Assembly (NCBI GenBank): GCA_029255685.2 | Contig: CM055315.2 | Coordinates: 26,975,501 to 27,039,500, forward strand | Source: Silene conica | Lineage: Eukaryota; Streptophyta; Magnoliopsida; Caryophyllales; Caryophyllaceae | Direction: 5' to 3' | DNA: 64,000 nucleotides | Shown: positions 31,153 through 43,845 of the stretch, one piece after another | Layout of the letters: each line of letters begins with the position of its first letter | How positions within the stretch are numbered: the stretch's first letter is position 1 | Translations under genes and position numbers: made by a program | The notes under the pieces: generated by a model | Told to the model about the DNA's origin: nothing | The model's input: the letters and a program-made list of their open reading frames with translations, nothing else | Databases searched by the model: none

Positions 31153-33670
31153 TGTAACAACCCGGATTATAAAATAAAGGAAAAACATAATATAAATGAA
31201 TATCAGAGTGTAACTCAATGATAACTGGGTTAAGGTGGCGGAAACACCTTACCCAAATCCGGATCGATACTCAAATCGAAAACCAAACTAATACATTATT
31301 CAAGGGTTCTTAAAAACTTAAAGCAAAGGTCCTAAACCATTTATTAAGCTCGCTTCGCACATTCCCCAAGCAAGCATCAACAAAACAGCGACCACCTGAA
31401 CAACCTGAGAAGGGGGTCGACAATCAGTCGGGAGTAACTAGATGCTCTCCCAGTCATGTTTACAACGATTGAATGTAACCAACAATCAATAAAAATTGAA
31501 ATGGAAAACCAGTGAACATGTGAGATCATCTATACTCATGAAAGTCCAATCATACTTACCATCATTCGAAGGCACGCTTCGACGATCATGTGAGGATATA
31601 AACACGTCATGACATGCATGCAAACTTACCATACCATGATATTCTCAATACCAGACGAATGAAACCAAACGAACCTAGACCTTACGCGACCACTAGACCG
31701 TGAACATTTACAAACCAAATCGCACACGATCCAAAGCACACAAGGCACAAAGCTAGCATCAAAGCATAGCGAATAGAGCGAACGCCGCTAGAGCATTTAA
31801 CTGATGACTCTAGCTGACAGAGCATTTAACTGATGACTCTGTCGGGTGTGAAGTATTTAACTGATACTCCACGGTACTATGTATAGCGTATCACCACTGC
31901 CTATATGCCTAAGACCTGGCCAGACCTCTCGGTGCATTAACTGTACATCGAACGACACTCGGGACCCAGAACGTTTAACTGACGAATCTGGCCACCCCCG
32001 AACATATACCAAATAAACCCCCGAAGGGCAGCACTAATTCATTCCGATAGTATTTAACTGATACTACCGTCATCTATTCGACTAGCCAACAAACACTTGC
32101 ACAGTTTAACTGACTGCACACAATAGAACAGTTTAACTGACTGTCTAACTCATACGTGAATAACATCACGACTCAACACGCTAAAACAGTTTAGCTGACT
32201 GTCTAACTCAAATGCATAGAAGTATCCAACGGCACATGCAAACACAATATTATATAATCATGGAACACAACTCAACATGTGAATCAAGTATAAAAAACCT
32301 AAGTTATAGTACCTTCAACTATAACATAAGTAATGGATGTGAGGTTATACTAACCTCAGCTATAACTTCCACATATGGCTTGAGGTTATAGTAACCTTCG
32401 CCAAACCTTGACACGAACCTAAAGTTATACTAGCACCAACCATAACCTTGAGTCATACCTCAGGTTTATGTTAGTCTCAGCTATAACTTTAGCTCGTAAT
32501 TCAAAGTTATATTAACTTCAGCTATAACTTTGACTTGCACGCAAGGTTATACCTCTTCAGCCATAACTTTGAGTGATAATCAAGGTTATACTAGTTTCAG
32601 CTATAACCTTGAATCATATTTTCAAGGTTACACATACTTCAACTTATAACCTTGAGCAACGCTCTTGGCTATTAGCCTTACCGCCATCTAGAGTTTTCCT
32701 CGCGAACCCTAGTTGCGCACATGACACTCATAACGACTTATCGACACATTATAATCCATAATTAAGATAATAAAACATACATGAATATATGAAGCACAAT
32801 TAATTCATGACAATAAATAATCAAACATGTACTAATCGTACAAACAATCATTAAATCATATTAATCACATCAATTGGCATAAACACAATTAAAAGAGAAA
32901 CACCTAGTTACCTTTTTGGCAATTAATGAGAATATCCATAAAGAATACGACCAACAAAGTCTTGTCTCCAACACGTGTCAATAACCCCAAAAAGCAACTT
33001 TAAAGAAAGCGTAAATCCAAATCCTTGTGATAGAAATTGTACCAAACAATCACTCTTTCGAAAACGCCAAAGGGAAAGACATCTTCTTTACCCACAAAAC
33101 AAGAGACCCAAAACGTAGGTCTAAAGGTCCATACAAATAATTCCCAATAAAATATTTTGAATAGAATATATTGTAGAGGTAAGAGCAAGAATTGTGAAAA
33201 TATAATTTATGTATGAGTTTGGAGGAATAAAAGATATTCAACAATGAAGTCAATAGGAGAAGAGGAGAGAAAACAGACGAGAGAAAGAAAGTGAAGCGCG
33301 GCACTTAGGCACAAATCCAAAGATTTGACCTAGTTGCTTGCTAGGTTAAATTCTATTTATAAGAAGATTAGCTAATGGGCTTTTGGTCCATTAGCTCATA
33401 CAATGGATTATCTGATTATAAATTGGATTGAGCCATATTAAAACGTAAAGAGAACTTGAAATAGAAAAGTAATTATTATATTAAAATAATTAAATACTAC
33501 ACGGACATTTTAACCCATCCAAAAGTAGATAAAAACGGAAAATAATAAAAATAGGAAACGGAAGCTAAAAATATATAAATGTTTCCGAAATCCATTAATA
33601 AGCTTCGAAATAATTAATTAAATAAAATACTTTTATAATAAAATATTATTATAAAATACGGGTTGTTACA
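31153..33670 (-). repeat. 5' LTR of LARD-like 2 (2,518 bp)
   Basis: Starts TGTAACAACCCGG, ends GGTTGTTACA. Contains arrays at about 31794-32208 (core TTTAACTGA) and 32290-32660 (AAGGTTAT/ATAACCTT units). Confidence 0.92.
31794..32660 (-). repeat. Hairpin arrays in the LARD-like 2 5' LTR
   Basis: Same units as in the 3' LTR plus extra AAGTTATA/TATAACTT-type units at 32290-32405. The unit at 31930-31950 has CGGTGCA/TACATCG, one more mismatch than its 3' LTR partner. Confidence 0.85.
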
Positions 33671-33675
33671 AAGGG

Positions 33676-35870
33676 GATCCTTTATTACCTTATTTATTCA
33701 TCTTATGTGCTGAAGTTCTATCTAGTATGCTGCGTAGGGCCGTTGAAGTGTCAACTATTCATGGGCTGAAAGTTGCAAGGACAGCCCTAGTTATCTCACA
33801 TCTTTTTTTTCGCTGACGATAGTATCATTTTCGTTAAGGCGTGCGAAAGGGAGGCCCGGGCTGTGCATGACATTCTGCGAGAATATGAGAGGGCTTCGGG
33901 CCAGCTAGTCAGTTTAGACAAAACTATGGGTTCCTTTAGCAAAGGGACGACTCTTGAGCGGAAGGTGAAGGTGACGGAGATTCTTGGGGTCCGAAGGGTG
34001 GAGAAGCAGGATAGGTATTTGGGTTTAACGACTATGGTGAGTCACTCGACGAAGAAGATTTCAACTTTAATTCGGGATAAATTTAGCAAGCGGTTACAAG
34101 GTTGGAAGGGTATGAAGCTCAGTAAAGCGGGAAAGGAAGTTTTGATAAAGGCTATTGGCCAAGCAATTCCTACCTATGTGATGAGTGTTTTTAAGCTACC
34201 CGCTAATTTTTATGGCGAGCTTCACTCGATTGTGTCTCGTTTTTGGTGGGGGTCAGAAAATGGGAAGCGGAAAATACCGTGGGTGGCGTGGCATAAGATG
34301 TGTTTACCAAAGTGTAAAGGGGGTATGGGGTTTTGAGATTTTGAGAAGTTCAATACGGCTCTTCTAGGAAAACAAGCATGGCGGCTGGTCACGAATGCAG
34401 AAAGTCTGATGGTGAGGGTCTTAAAAAGTCGGTATTTCCCGAACTCGTTGTTTATGGAGGCTGACCTTGGCTCCGCTCCTAGCTACACTTGGCGCGGTAT
34501 TTGGGAGGCTCGGAGGGGCTTGAAGTTGGGGCTAAGGAGGAGGATTGGGGATGGCATGAGTACACGGGTATGGGCTGACCCATGGATTTCGGGAACTCAA
34601 AAATTACGGGTCATCTCACCGAGGGGGGAAAATAATGAGGATATGCTTGTCGGGGAATTGATGAGGAGTGATGGTAAGTCTTAGGATGAAGCAAAGCTGA
34701 ATGGCTTGTTTCTTCCGTTTGAGCGTGACAGAATCCTTAATATTCGGCTTTGCGAGACCGATGTTACTGATGATTGGTGCTGGGAGCCGGAGAAAGATGG
34801 CACATATACTGTGAAGTCTGCCTATGCACTGCTGACAAAAGGAAGGGGAGAGTGACGATGGCCAGTCGGAAACTACAAAGGAAGCTTGGCTTTGGAATCG
34901 TATTTGGACTATCCCGGTCTTACCTCGGATTAAAGTATTTTTATGGCAACTCTGTCGGGAAGCTATATCTACTAAGAGTAATCTTAAGGTCCGAACGGAA
35001 TTGACGGATGATACTTGCCCCCGTTGTCATAGCTATGTGGAGACTTGTCTTCACGTAGTTAAGGATTGCGGGTGGGTGCGGGGGATTTGGGATGGGCTGG
35101 GAATGGATGTCGCTGATGGGCTGGGAAGAGGGAGGGTGAGGAAGTGGGTTGAGGAACGTTTGCGTGACATGAATGAGGAGGAGAGTGTCTTGTTGGTGGT
35201 GGGGTGCTGGGCTATCTGGGAGAGGCGGAATGCAGCGGTGTTTGAGGATGGGGATTGGAATGTGGAGAGGACGATAAGGAGGGTGAGGGAGCTGGTTTGG
35301 GAGATGAGGGAGAGTCGGGACACTGTGCAGAACAGGGGAGGAACAGGAGGGGCTGGCAGCGAGGGAGGGGTTTGTCGCGGGTGGATGAGACCTATGCAAA
35401 ATAGGTGGAAAGTGAATGTTGACGCTGGAGTTGTGGAGGGGTAGGGGACATGTTGGGGAGTTGTATGTCGGGATGATGCGGGCAGCCTTGGGTGGGGTGG
35501 GACGGTCCAAAAACGAGAAGTTTACGACCCATCACTAGCGGAAGCTATAGCGATACTCGAGGGGCTAAAAGAAGCGCGTAGCCGAGGCATACAAAATCTG
35601 GAGGTGGAAAGCGATTGTAGTACGGTGATTGAAGACTTGCGGTCGAAGAAGAGAGGTCGGAGCGAGATTTTTTTGGTATACGAGGATATTTATATGTTAT
35701 GTTGTTGTTTTGAGTTCATTTCGTTTAATTTTGTTCGTAGAAATTTTAATTCTGTAGCTCATAAGGTAGCTCATGTGCGACCTTGGGTTATTGGATGTCG
35801 TAGCTGGGAGGAGCATTTCCCGGACTATATTCGTGATTGTGCTTTTGCTGATTTAATAGAAAATCCGTAA
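33676..35870 (+). pseudogene. LINE ORF2, 3' part: RT catalytic region, zinc finger, RNase H
   Basis: Resumes with DPLLPYLFILCAEVLSS. The RT catalytic FADDS lies at 33809-33823 after a run of eight T that shifts the frame. A long clean stretch 33863-34336 covers the RT thumb-like region (GWKGMKLSKAGKEVLIKA). Further pieces: 34409-34684 and a zf-RVT region with CPRCHSYVETCLHVV near 35015-35065. An RNase H domain of the plant L1 type runs from WKVNVDAG (35404) to FNSVAHKVAH (~35747-35776), with one in-frame TAG at 35442. End at ENP, 35870. Known plant L1 elements carry such an RNase H downstream of RT. Confidence 0.87.
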
Positions 35871-35898
35871 AAGCTTCGGGTTTTCATTCAAAAAAAAA

Positions 35899-36295
35899 TA
35901 GTAGATTCCGACAAAAATGCTATCAGAATATGCTAGTTACCAAACACATGAAAATAGTAGATGTATTGATCAAACTACTAATTATGCCGGAATCTACTGA
36001 TTTTTTTCAATATGTTGTTTACCAAACAACGCCTTAGTTGTCTAATTAATACTTCAATAACAATGAGAAATTATTACGGGGTGTTTTGTTGACATCTTGG
36101 AATAGATTTGCAATATTTGGTTATATCATTTTGGAATAGAGTTAGATACAAAATAAATTTGAACTTCACTACAATCCTTTTGAATCTCATACTCACCTTC
36201 TTCCCATGAATTCAAACTCCATATTTTTATGTTTATTTTTCCAATAAACCAAACAAGTTTTGAAAAACATGAGTTGAAACACCATATTTCTATAG
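35899..36295. other. A+T-rich spacer after the LINE
   Basis: Contains ACCAAACAACGCC at 36023 and a facing GGGGTGTTTTGTT at 36078, the kind of ends seen in plant hAT or Harbinger MITEs, but I cannot delimit an element. No gene seen. Confidence 0.4.
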
Positions 36296-36382
36296 TTTCT
36301 CTGATAAGATTATGAAGGGAGAATAACATATTGTAATACCTCAAATATTTCTAATATTTGCTATAAATAATTTTATTTAATA

Positions 36383-36632
36383 CTCCCTCCGATCCAGACA
36401 AAAGGTAACGGTTGCTTTATCACAGTTGTCGAGGCACGTTTTGTAACGTGAATATCTTTAGTTACTAAATATTATAAAAATTTGATATTTTTATAGCATT
36501 CATGACGATAAATCAAACAAGATCCCACATGACTATATTTTGTCTTATAGATTAACGGTAATATCAAAGATTCCCTACAACCATGAATAATGCCAAAAAG
36601 CAACCGTTATCTTTTGTCTGGATCGGAGGGAG
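36383..36632. mobile_element. Stowaway-type MITE (250 bp)
   Basis: Starts CTCCCTCCGATCCAGAC and ends with its complement; arms pair for about 30 bp (through AACGGTTGC). Flanked by TA on both sides. Classic Tc1/mariner-derived Stowaway. Confidence 0.95.
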
Positions 36633-37816
36633 TATTAGTTATATGTGTTTTGAGAAAGGGTAATTTGATAACTCTTTGACTCTTGTCCATCTATTTATTT
36701 AAGGACTTGATTTCACTTGTCCAGCCGTCAAAACCTAATTCTTTTAAACATCCTCCTGCAAACTCTATTTCTTGTCCATTAAATACTTTCATTTTTTCGA
36801 CATCCATCATTTAACAAATCTCATGGTTTTCTTATGCCTTGGTTTCAGAAGTGGATTTTTCTTCTTCCTCTCAATCTTTCGTGTTGTAGTCTTTAGCCAT
36901 TATTTCATCTACTGATTGGACCGAAACGATGGTGAACTGTTGAATTTTATTTTCGAATATTATTTGTGATGTTTTCTAATTTAAGGTAACACGATTCTAC
37001 CGATCCTATTATAATTATTATTGTTCAAAGTTATGTGTTTATATTTTCTGATTAACTTGTAGTGATTTATATGTCGTTGATTTCGTTAAGATTTATGGTT
37101 TATGCTATTATATATAATACTAATAGTATATGTTTTTTTTATTATGTTAATTTTGGTGAGATGGGTTAGCATTCTTCGATATGAATCGATGGTTTGTTAC
37201 AAAGTGGGCAGTGGAACTTTTGATTTGTACGCTATTAGATATGAATATCAAAAAGTATTAAACTAAGGTTGGTATTAGTGGATAAGTTGATGTATAATTA
37301 GTCATACTTTTGATTTGGGAATGTCAGGAAGAGGATTTAAGAGTGGTTTATCTATTGCATTACTGAGTTGAATTCATACGAAACGGTGTAATTTACAATA
37401 TTCACATTTTGGCTTTTGGGTATTGTGTTTTAATTGTTGTATCCTTTGACCTTGACTTGTGGGTGAGTAGCTTAGAGTTATTCTCTAAGTGTTGAGCAGT
37501 TCCTCTAATGGAACATTTGACAATATGATATTGAAATTGAGATGAGAATTGGTTATTGTTATTGAGCTATGAATAATGGGGCCTGTGTGCCATGTTTACG
37601 GTCTGTAGTGACCTGGTTATTGAGTTACATTATTTGGGTTTGAGTTGATATTGAGATGGAAGTATTGTTTTGCGGTTTTATTCCGCCAGTTCACTCACCC
37701 CTTGTCTTTGGTCTTAGGTTCGATAATGAGAATACGATACTTGGTTACTTGGAGTAATGTTTTTTGAGGTGGAGTAATGACTTAAGACGGAGTAATGAGT
37801 TGAGATGGTTTAGTTA
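36633..37816. other. Body of the solo LTR, left part
   Basis: A/T-rich with no frame of interest. A few small hairpins are visible, e.g. CTTAGAG/CTCTAAG near 37470, GTTCC/GGAAC near 37500 and GCGG/CCGC near 37672. I cannot show a shared loop. Confidence 0.5.
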
Positions 37817-37919
37817 CTGGATTTCAGTGGCGTTTTTAGGGGGGTGCGGGGGGTTCACCCGCACCCCCTTTGTTCGAAAATATTTACCAAGTAGTTTCAT
37901 TAAGGTTCATCAAATATTT

Positions 37920-37980
37920 GGTGGTGTAGTGGTTAGATACTGAAATTCTACAAATTTGGTCACGAGTTCAACCCCCATGT
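37920..37980 (+). other. tRNA-like segment inside the hAT element
   Basis: TGGTGTAGTGGTTAG (37922) resembles a pol III A box, and GAGTTCAACCCCC (37964) a B box, at about the spacing of a tRNA. I do not see a clean cloverleaf. It may be a tRNA-derived (SINE-like) relic. Confidence 0.4.
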
Positions 37981-40900
37981 ACGACATTTTTGCACTTTTC
38001 TCTCATTTAGTAATAAATTTTGACTTTATTGCTATTTAATGTTCTAGCTATTTTGTACCCGCGAATTCGCGGACTTGTTCTATTTGACCCGGGTATTTAT
38101 TTTTTCTTGACGTCCATCTTTAACTTATGTATAAAATAATATTTTTTTTATCTCGAATAAGCTATAAGAAAAACATTTGTAAATGTTTTATTTCTTTTAC
38201 ATTATTTTTCATAATCATAATAATATAGATATAAGTTTTAATTTGAATTTTATGGTCATATATTTTAATACATGTTAATATTATTCTTGAATATTTTGTA
38301 ATCAACAATTTAATTTGGCTAATTTTAGAACTATAAATGTTTGTTTATGTTTTTTTACAAATATGTTATTTTGTTATATTTATGATGTACATCATAAATT
38401 AAGCTAAAAATGGCTACGTCGTTAAATCGATAAACAAAGCACTCCAAGATCGCGGTTACATATCTAATAGGCTTTTTTAAGAAAGTTAAATAGATACTTT
38501 GTAAGCCGACTAGAAGAGTAAAAATATGTTTTTGTTTTTCACATTTAAATCCAAATATGTAATTTTCTCTTTTTAATAGCCTCCTCACAATCAATAATAT
38601 TCAAATTGAGATAGTTAAAATTTAAATTTAAATAAAATAAAATAAGCATAATCTTAATTACAAAACTAACTATACCACTTATTAAAGGTTAAAAATTTTA
38701 AAATCTTAAAAGATAGAAATATAGAGTATCTTTTTAAAAAGACTATGAACATTTTAATCGCATGCACATATACACCATGTTTTTCACTTTTTGGCAAGTG
38801 TGCTAATTACAATATTTTAAGATGGCTTTGAAAAAAATCAAAAGAGCCAATATGTGAAATTGTGAAGGTTTATAATCCAAATTATTGGATTTTTCTTATT
38901 TACCACGTGTTGTAAGACCTTTTAACTACTATCTTTATTACCAATGAGGAATTATGTGGATAGATTTTACAATTTAAATGATGAAAGTAAATTCTTAATT
39001 TATTCTCATAATTTAGTACATGATCATATGATTTCAACTAAAAAATATTATTAGTAGTTTTATAATTTAAATTATTAGACTTTTTATTAACTCTATGTTG
39101 GATCTTTTAAGTTTTAACTACTATCTCTACGCTTAATGAAAAGTTAGATGGACAAAATGTACGATTTGAATGATGAGAGTAAAAGCTTAATTTATTTTTA
39201 TAATGTAAATCATGATCGGTATTATGGTTTCCATCAAAAAAATATTAGTAAATCTTAAGGAGAATTTTAATAAATAAGTTTGATGTACCCTTAATATTAA
39301 CCAATATAAAAATGACATGTGGAATAAAATTAGATGTTTTAAGAAGCCTTTTAACTATATTATATAGTGTTTTTTTTACAAAACAGAAAATAAAAAATGA
39401 ACAATTTACTAAGATCCTCTGAATTCAAATTAAAAACTAAAATTATATTTAATATATGACATTTTTCTAAATTGATTTATTGATAAGGATGATGAGATAT
39501 CATTCTCTTGAAAACTAAAAAATATTTTTTCCTTTTAATACAATGGAGATCAAAACAACAATTAAAGTAAACGCAATTTGAAAGATTCAAGCTACGAGTA
39601 AATGTTTAGCTTAATATATACAATTATAAAAACGACTACATAAAAATTTAATTAAAAAATTTATTATCAGATTAATAACTTAAGCATATATTTAGCTTTT
39701 GTTCTATGGACGTCGATTGATCAAAACCTAAAAGACAAAGAAGTAAAATAGCGAAACATAATTTAAGAAAAAGATGTTACAAATAAAAATAAAAAGTAAA
39801 ATAAAAAGAGTAAATTAACCAAATAAAAAACAAAGGGAGAAAAACATATGGAAAATAAATTAAAATTAAACAATAGATGATGATGAACAAATAACAAATA
39901 GATTCTTCTTTCCAATCTTCAAATTTTGGACGTGGAGTGGATAACCTGAAAAATAACAAAAAAAAATAGATTTCAGGAAAAATTAACAAATCTTATGAGA
40001 ATGAAATTTTAGTTCTCATATATATTAGATGAGCAATTAAATGATAATATTGATATGAGAAAAGATAAAAGGGCATGTAACTCCTAAAGTAAGTAGTATG
40101 AAATTAAGTAAATAATTTAATTTAGTTACTTAATTACTACTCATGTTAATTAAGTTGAGAATAAATGAGAATTTTTTTACATTTATTGAGTAATACCTTT
40201 CATATTTTCAATTGCTTGAAATTTACGATAATATATTAATATGCAATATGTTGTGCATTTGTGAGTCTTTTTCTGACATATGAAAGATGCTCAAGCTAAC
40301 CTTTTAATAGTATTTATTAGATATAACATGTCACCACATAATAAAGATTATACTACCATTTTATATTGCACACACAATAATAATAAAGGAAACCAGACAA
40401 AAAAAGTAATCAAACCAAAAGAAAAGTCGAAAAAAAAAATCTATATATTACCATTATTTTTCAATTTCATGTAATGTTATTGATATGTAGTATATCAGCC
40501 TTCTGCAATTTAAATACCAACACAAAATCTTAATTAAATTAGTTTCTAATTCTAACTATTAATTCATAACATAAAACGATAAAAAACGAACAATACATTT
40601 ATTTCTTTATGTATACTTTGCCTATCAACTTTCTAAATAAAAAAAAATTAGGATGATTGTGATAGTTATATAAGATCATTTTTATAATTAATTCTCGCAT
40701 TAATATCAACAAATTATTTAGGAGAAGAAAGAAAGTTGTTAAAGAAAAATTATAAAAAATATGATAACATAACTACAATGTATAATAATGGTGATTACAA
40801 ACATACTATTAAATAAAATAAGTATATGTTAAATAGATAATGATATATTAATAACCATAGTTGTGTGTGGATAAAAAAGTTTGTATTAATTTATTTTTTG

Positions 40901-41439
40901 TGTTTGCAACTAATAATTTTATATGTTTTTTATTTGTAAACATGTGACAAATAATAATTGGAGATGAATTAAATGACACTTGAATTAATGAGGTGTTTAG
41001 TCTTTTTTTTTATATAATGTTGTAGCGAGTTTTAATATCGTAGCGCATTTTTCTTGTTAGCGTAATTTTCATTACCCATCCTTAAACTTTTAAAACTCTA
41101 ACTTAATTCTTTGAAATCTAATTATACAATGCCAATTTGTAGAGGTAACATCAATTAATTTAAGAATAATTATGATAATAATGACATTTTCGTAAAACAT
41201 TTTAGTGTATTTTATGTGTATATGAAGGGGCAATTTACTAAATTTACATTAATTAGTGCCATGTCACAATAACTTTTGCCATGTCCCAATAAATTTTTGC
41301 CATGTCACGTTTAATTTTTGTCATGTCACATTTAATTTTTACCACGTCACATTAGTTTGATGTTTTAGTTTACCTTTTAATAATATTTTATAGATATCAT
41401 ATTATTGGGCTACAATTATCTGGATTATATTATAAAATA

Positions 41440-42609
41440 GGGGAAATTGATAATCACTACCAACATAAGTACCCGTTTTCACAATCACTACCTACTTAAT
41501 AAAACCTTCGTAATCACTACCCTAAAACTAACTCCGTCAACAAAATCAATACCAATTGGTCGGAAAACCTCATTAAAGACGTGAAATTTAAATTTCCCTC
41601 CTAAATTTATATTTTTTATACCTAAACTACCCCTTTCCCTGTTATTTAACTCTCCTTCTTTCTTCCCCCTCCCATAAAACGCAGTCCCCTTTCTTCTATT
41701 ATTCTTCATCTTCTTTAGTTCTTTCCTTCCTTTTCCTCTTCAATTTTAATTCCCCTAAGGTATGTGTTCATCTCCCTTTATGTTTTAATTATTTTTCGTG
41801 TCTCTTCTATTTGATTCTGAATCTCTTCATTTTTATTAATGTTAATGATTTCGTGCCTTTTTAATTTTGTTGTAAAACAGGAAATGAAAGGTAATAGAAT
41901 TGGAGTGCAGATTGGGAGTGAGTGATTCAGGAGATGAGACAATGGTTATGTTATTGATGGCCCTAGTACTTCTTCTTGTTGGAGGAGTTAAGAGTTTTTC
42001 TTTTTTTATGGTTAGAGGAGAAGCAACAGGGGATTCAGGAGGAGTTTGAATGGTGATGCAAGTGATGCCCCTGGTACTTCTACTTGTGTATCAACATCCA
42101 AATACTTCAAAGAACACAAGTTAGTAATCTGGGTACGAAATTTGAAAAGGCAAACAAAGAAACTGAAAAAGGAACAGAACAATTAAAATTACAACAATGA
42201 AATTATAAAAGGAAGAAGATGAAATCAAAAACAAACAACTACTTAAAAACTACTAAAAATCGTAATTAAACAAGAGAAAGTAATCAATTTACCTGGGTTT
42301 GATGAAGAAATCAATCGAAAAGAAGAAGAATGCACAATGATTGGGACGAAATTGGGGAAAATTGAAGCCCTAATTTGGTGAATTTGGGGTTTCTGCACTT
42401 TCGGTCGATTTTTGAATTGATAGAGCACTTGAGGAGTTATTTAGAATAAGGGTAAACTGGTCATTTTATTTTTAAATTCAAGAGACCGGCCAATTGGTAT
42501 TGATTTTGTTGACGGAGTTAGTTTTAGGGTAGTGATTACGAAGGTTTTATTAAGTAGGTAGTGATTGTGAAAATGGGTACTTATGTGGGTAGTGATTATC
42601 AATTTCCCC
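41440..42609. mobile_element. Mutator-like element with long inverted repeats (1,170 bp)
   Basis: Terminal inverted repeats of about 125 bp starting GGGGAAATTGATAATCAC differ at only a few positions. 9-bp target duplication TATAAAATA (41431-41439, 42610-42618), as expected of Mutator-like elements. No transposase. Confidence 0.92.
41566..42484. other. Interior of the Mutator-like element, possible captured gene fragment
   Basis: About 0.9 kb between the inverted repeats. It has a pyrimidine-rich leader-like stretch, then AAGGTATGTG (41757) and TGTAAAACAGGAAATG (41870), which look like an intron donor and acceptor. A Pack-MULE with a captured gene piece would look like this. I cannot name the source gene. 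Confidence 0.35.
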
Positions 42610-42833
42610 TATAAAATATACTCTTTTCTCATTAAATAGCTATATACTTGCAAATTTATACAAATTATTTTATTTATACCTTATTGAATTATTTAGAACC
42701 AATTTTTTTAATTTTGTGTTTTACTCTAGCCTCACGATTTTATTGTGTTTAAATTTTAGTTCATATCGTCGAAATAATTGTTAAGTTTTTGCACCCCCTA
42801 TGATCTAGTCCTGGATACGCCTCTGCTGGATTT

Positions 42834-43296
42834 AGAGAGTACATAATATTATGGAAATAGTACAGAGTGGTTTGAGTTGAGATGAGTTTACCCGGGGAGA
42901 GTTTTTATTATTCTTTGTGTTTATTTTTATTTTTACATGTCCGTGTTTTCACGCCATGACCAAAAACTATTCTGCTTATATTGAGGTGTTATCTGTTACT
43001 CAGCTTTCCGGCTGACGTGTTTTCCCTTTTTGGGCTACTCGTCATGGGGGCAGTTCCTTCTGTCTTCTGATTTTCTTTTCAGGTTACCACCGTTGTAGTT
43101 CAAAGGATTTTATTTATTTCAAGTGAAGATTTTATTTTAAGTCTCTGTAAAAGTTTTTGATTTTGACTTTGCATTATTTTATTTTTAAGAGAATTTCTAA
43201 TAAGAGACTTTTTATATTAATTATAATATCCCGTATTTTGGCCAGTTTTGTATGTAAAAGTTGGTTTTAATTCAGCCAAAAATATGGGGTATTACA
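42834..43296. other. Body of the solo LTR, right part
   Basis: Continues the solo LTR to its end GGTATTACA. No gene seen. Confidence 0.6.
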
Positions 43297-43445
43297 CATA
43301 TGAGATAAAATAATATTATTGATTTGTGTTGTTTTACATTGATATGTGACGATTTATTTATAATATATCGTCACTTCATAAAACCCTAGGATATATAAAC
43401 CCTAATGATATATGGGCTTGCCTAGTATAGGCCCAATATCCTAAT

Positions 43446-43845
43446 ATCCTCCCGCAATCGTAAAGGTAGTACGTAGTGCGAACTTTAAAATTGGAGAAAA
43501 TACAAAAGAAAAACAAAAACATAATTAACATAAAAAAAAAAAAGAACGTCTTCGTCTCTTAATCTTGAGATTTCTTCCAGATATTTATAATTTTTGTGCG
43601 TATGGGACTCGCCAGACAAATTTTGGTGCGTAACTCGCCAGTTTTTTTTTTTTTTTTTTTTTTTTTTACCACCTTGATTAAAGAAATAAAATTTATTAGA
43701 TCTGTCATTGAATTGAAAAGGAGGAAAGACTTTTTTTTGGTTTAAAAAAATAAAATACATATTATCCTAAAATCCAGCCGGAGGGCACCATAGTTAATTA
43801 GTCCCTCCGGCAGGGCAGCGGAATATCGTTTTTATGCCTCAAGAG
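43446..43845 (-). other. Internal region of the short-LTR element, left of the hAT MITE
   Basis: Purine-rich tract in the sense strand (TGCGGGAGGAT) next to the LTR, then A-rich DNA and a T run of about 26 at 43641-43666. The frame at 43485-43760 is an artefact of these runs. Confidence 0.5.

Larger units (their letters stand above)
25347..33670 (-). mobile_element. Non-coding LTR element (LARD-like 2), complete, 8,324 bp
   Basis: Minus-strand element with 5-bp target duplication AAGGG (25342-25346, 33671-33675). LTRs are 25347-27738 (3') and 31153-33670 (5'); ends TGTAACAACCCGG and CGGGGTGTTACA type. Primer site is right of the internal region, polypurine tract left. The 3.41 kb internal region has no recognisable gag or pol, so it is non-autonomous. 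Part of the LTR is homologous to LARD-like 1 (see 26041-26180 against 14560-14680). Confidence 0.92.
21823..35898 (+). mobile_element. L1-type LINE, decayed, split by LARD-like 2
   Basis: Plus-strand non-LTR retrotransposon: 5' untranslated part, ORF1 (22100-23059), ORF2 (23444-25346 and 33676-35870) and a short A run at about 35889-35897. Removing the LTR element at 25347-33670 with one AAGGG joins the RT motif LRQG to DPLL. Length without the insertion is about 5.75 kb, normal for plant L1. Several frameshifts and stops show it is dead. I see no clear target duplication; the 5' side is occupied by LARD-like 1. Confidence 0.9.
37825..42825. mobile_element. Non-autonomous hAT-type element (5,001 bp)
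   Basis: Ends CAGTGGCGT... and ...ACGCCTCTG (complement CAGAGGCGT), with 8-bp target duplication CTGGATTT at 37817-37824 and 42826-42833, both diagnostic of hAT. Near the left end GGGGGTGC and GCACCCCC form a strong hairpin. I see no transposase (no BED finger, no hATC motif); the interior is A+T-rich and holds a Mutator-like element at 41440-42609. Confidence 0.9.
36332..43296. mobile_element. Solo LTR (~1.7 kb net) with nested DNA transposons
   Basis: Begins TGTAATACC and ends GGTATTACA with 5-bp target duplication CATAT (36327-36331, 43297-43301). After subtracting the Stowaway (250 bp) and hAT (5 kb) elements about 1.7 kb remains, without primer site or coding sequence, which fits a solo LTR. 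The pre-insertion sequence can be read at 44690-44720 in the other LTR of the host element. Confidence 0.85.

Noticed and set aside
33863..34336. 157-codon frame as an independent gene
   Set aside because: It is the thumb-side continuation of the LINE RT, cut off by frameshifts.
37825..42825. hAT transposase gene
   Set aside because: No frame of useful length or hATC/BED motif; the element is identified by its ends and target duplication only.
43485..43760. 91-codon frame with a Lys run
   Set aside because: It reads through a 26-base T run in a non-coding internal region.
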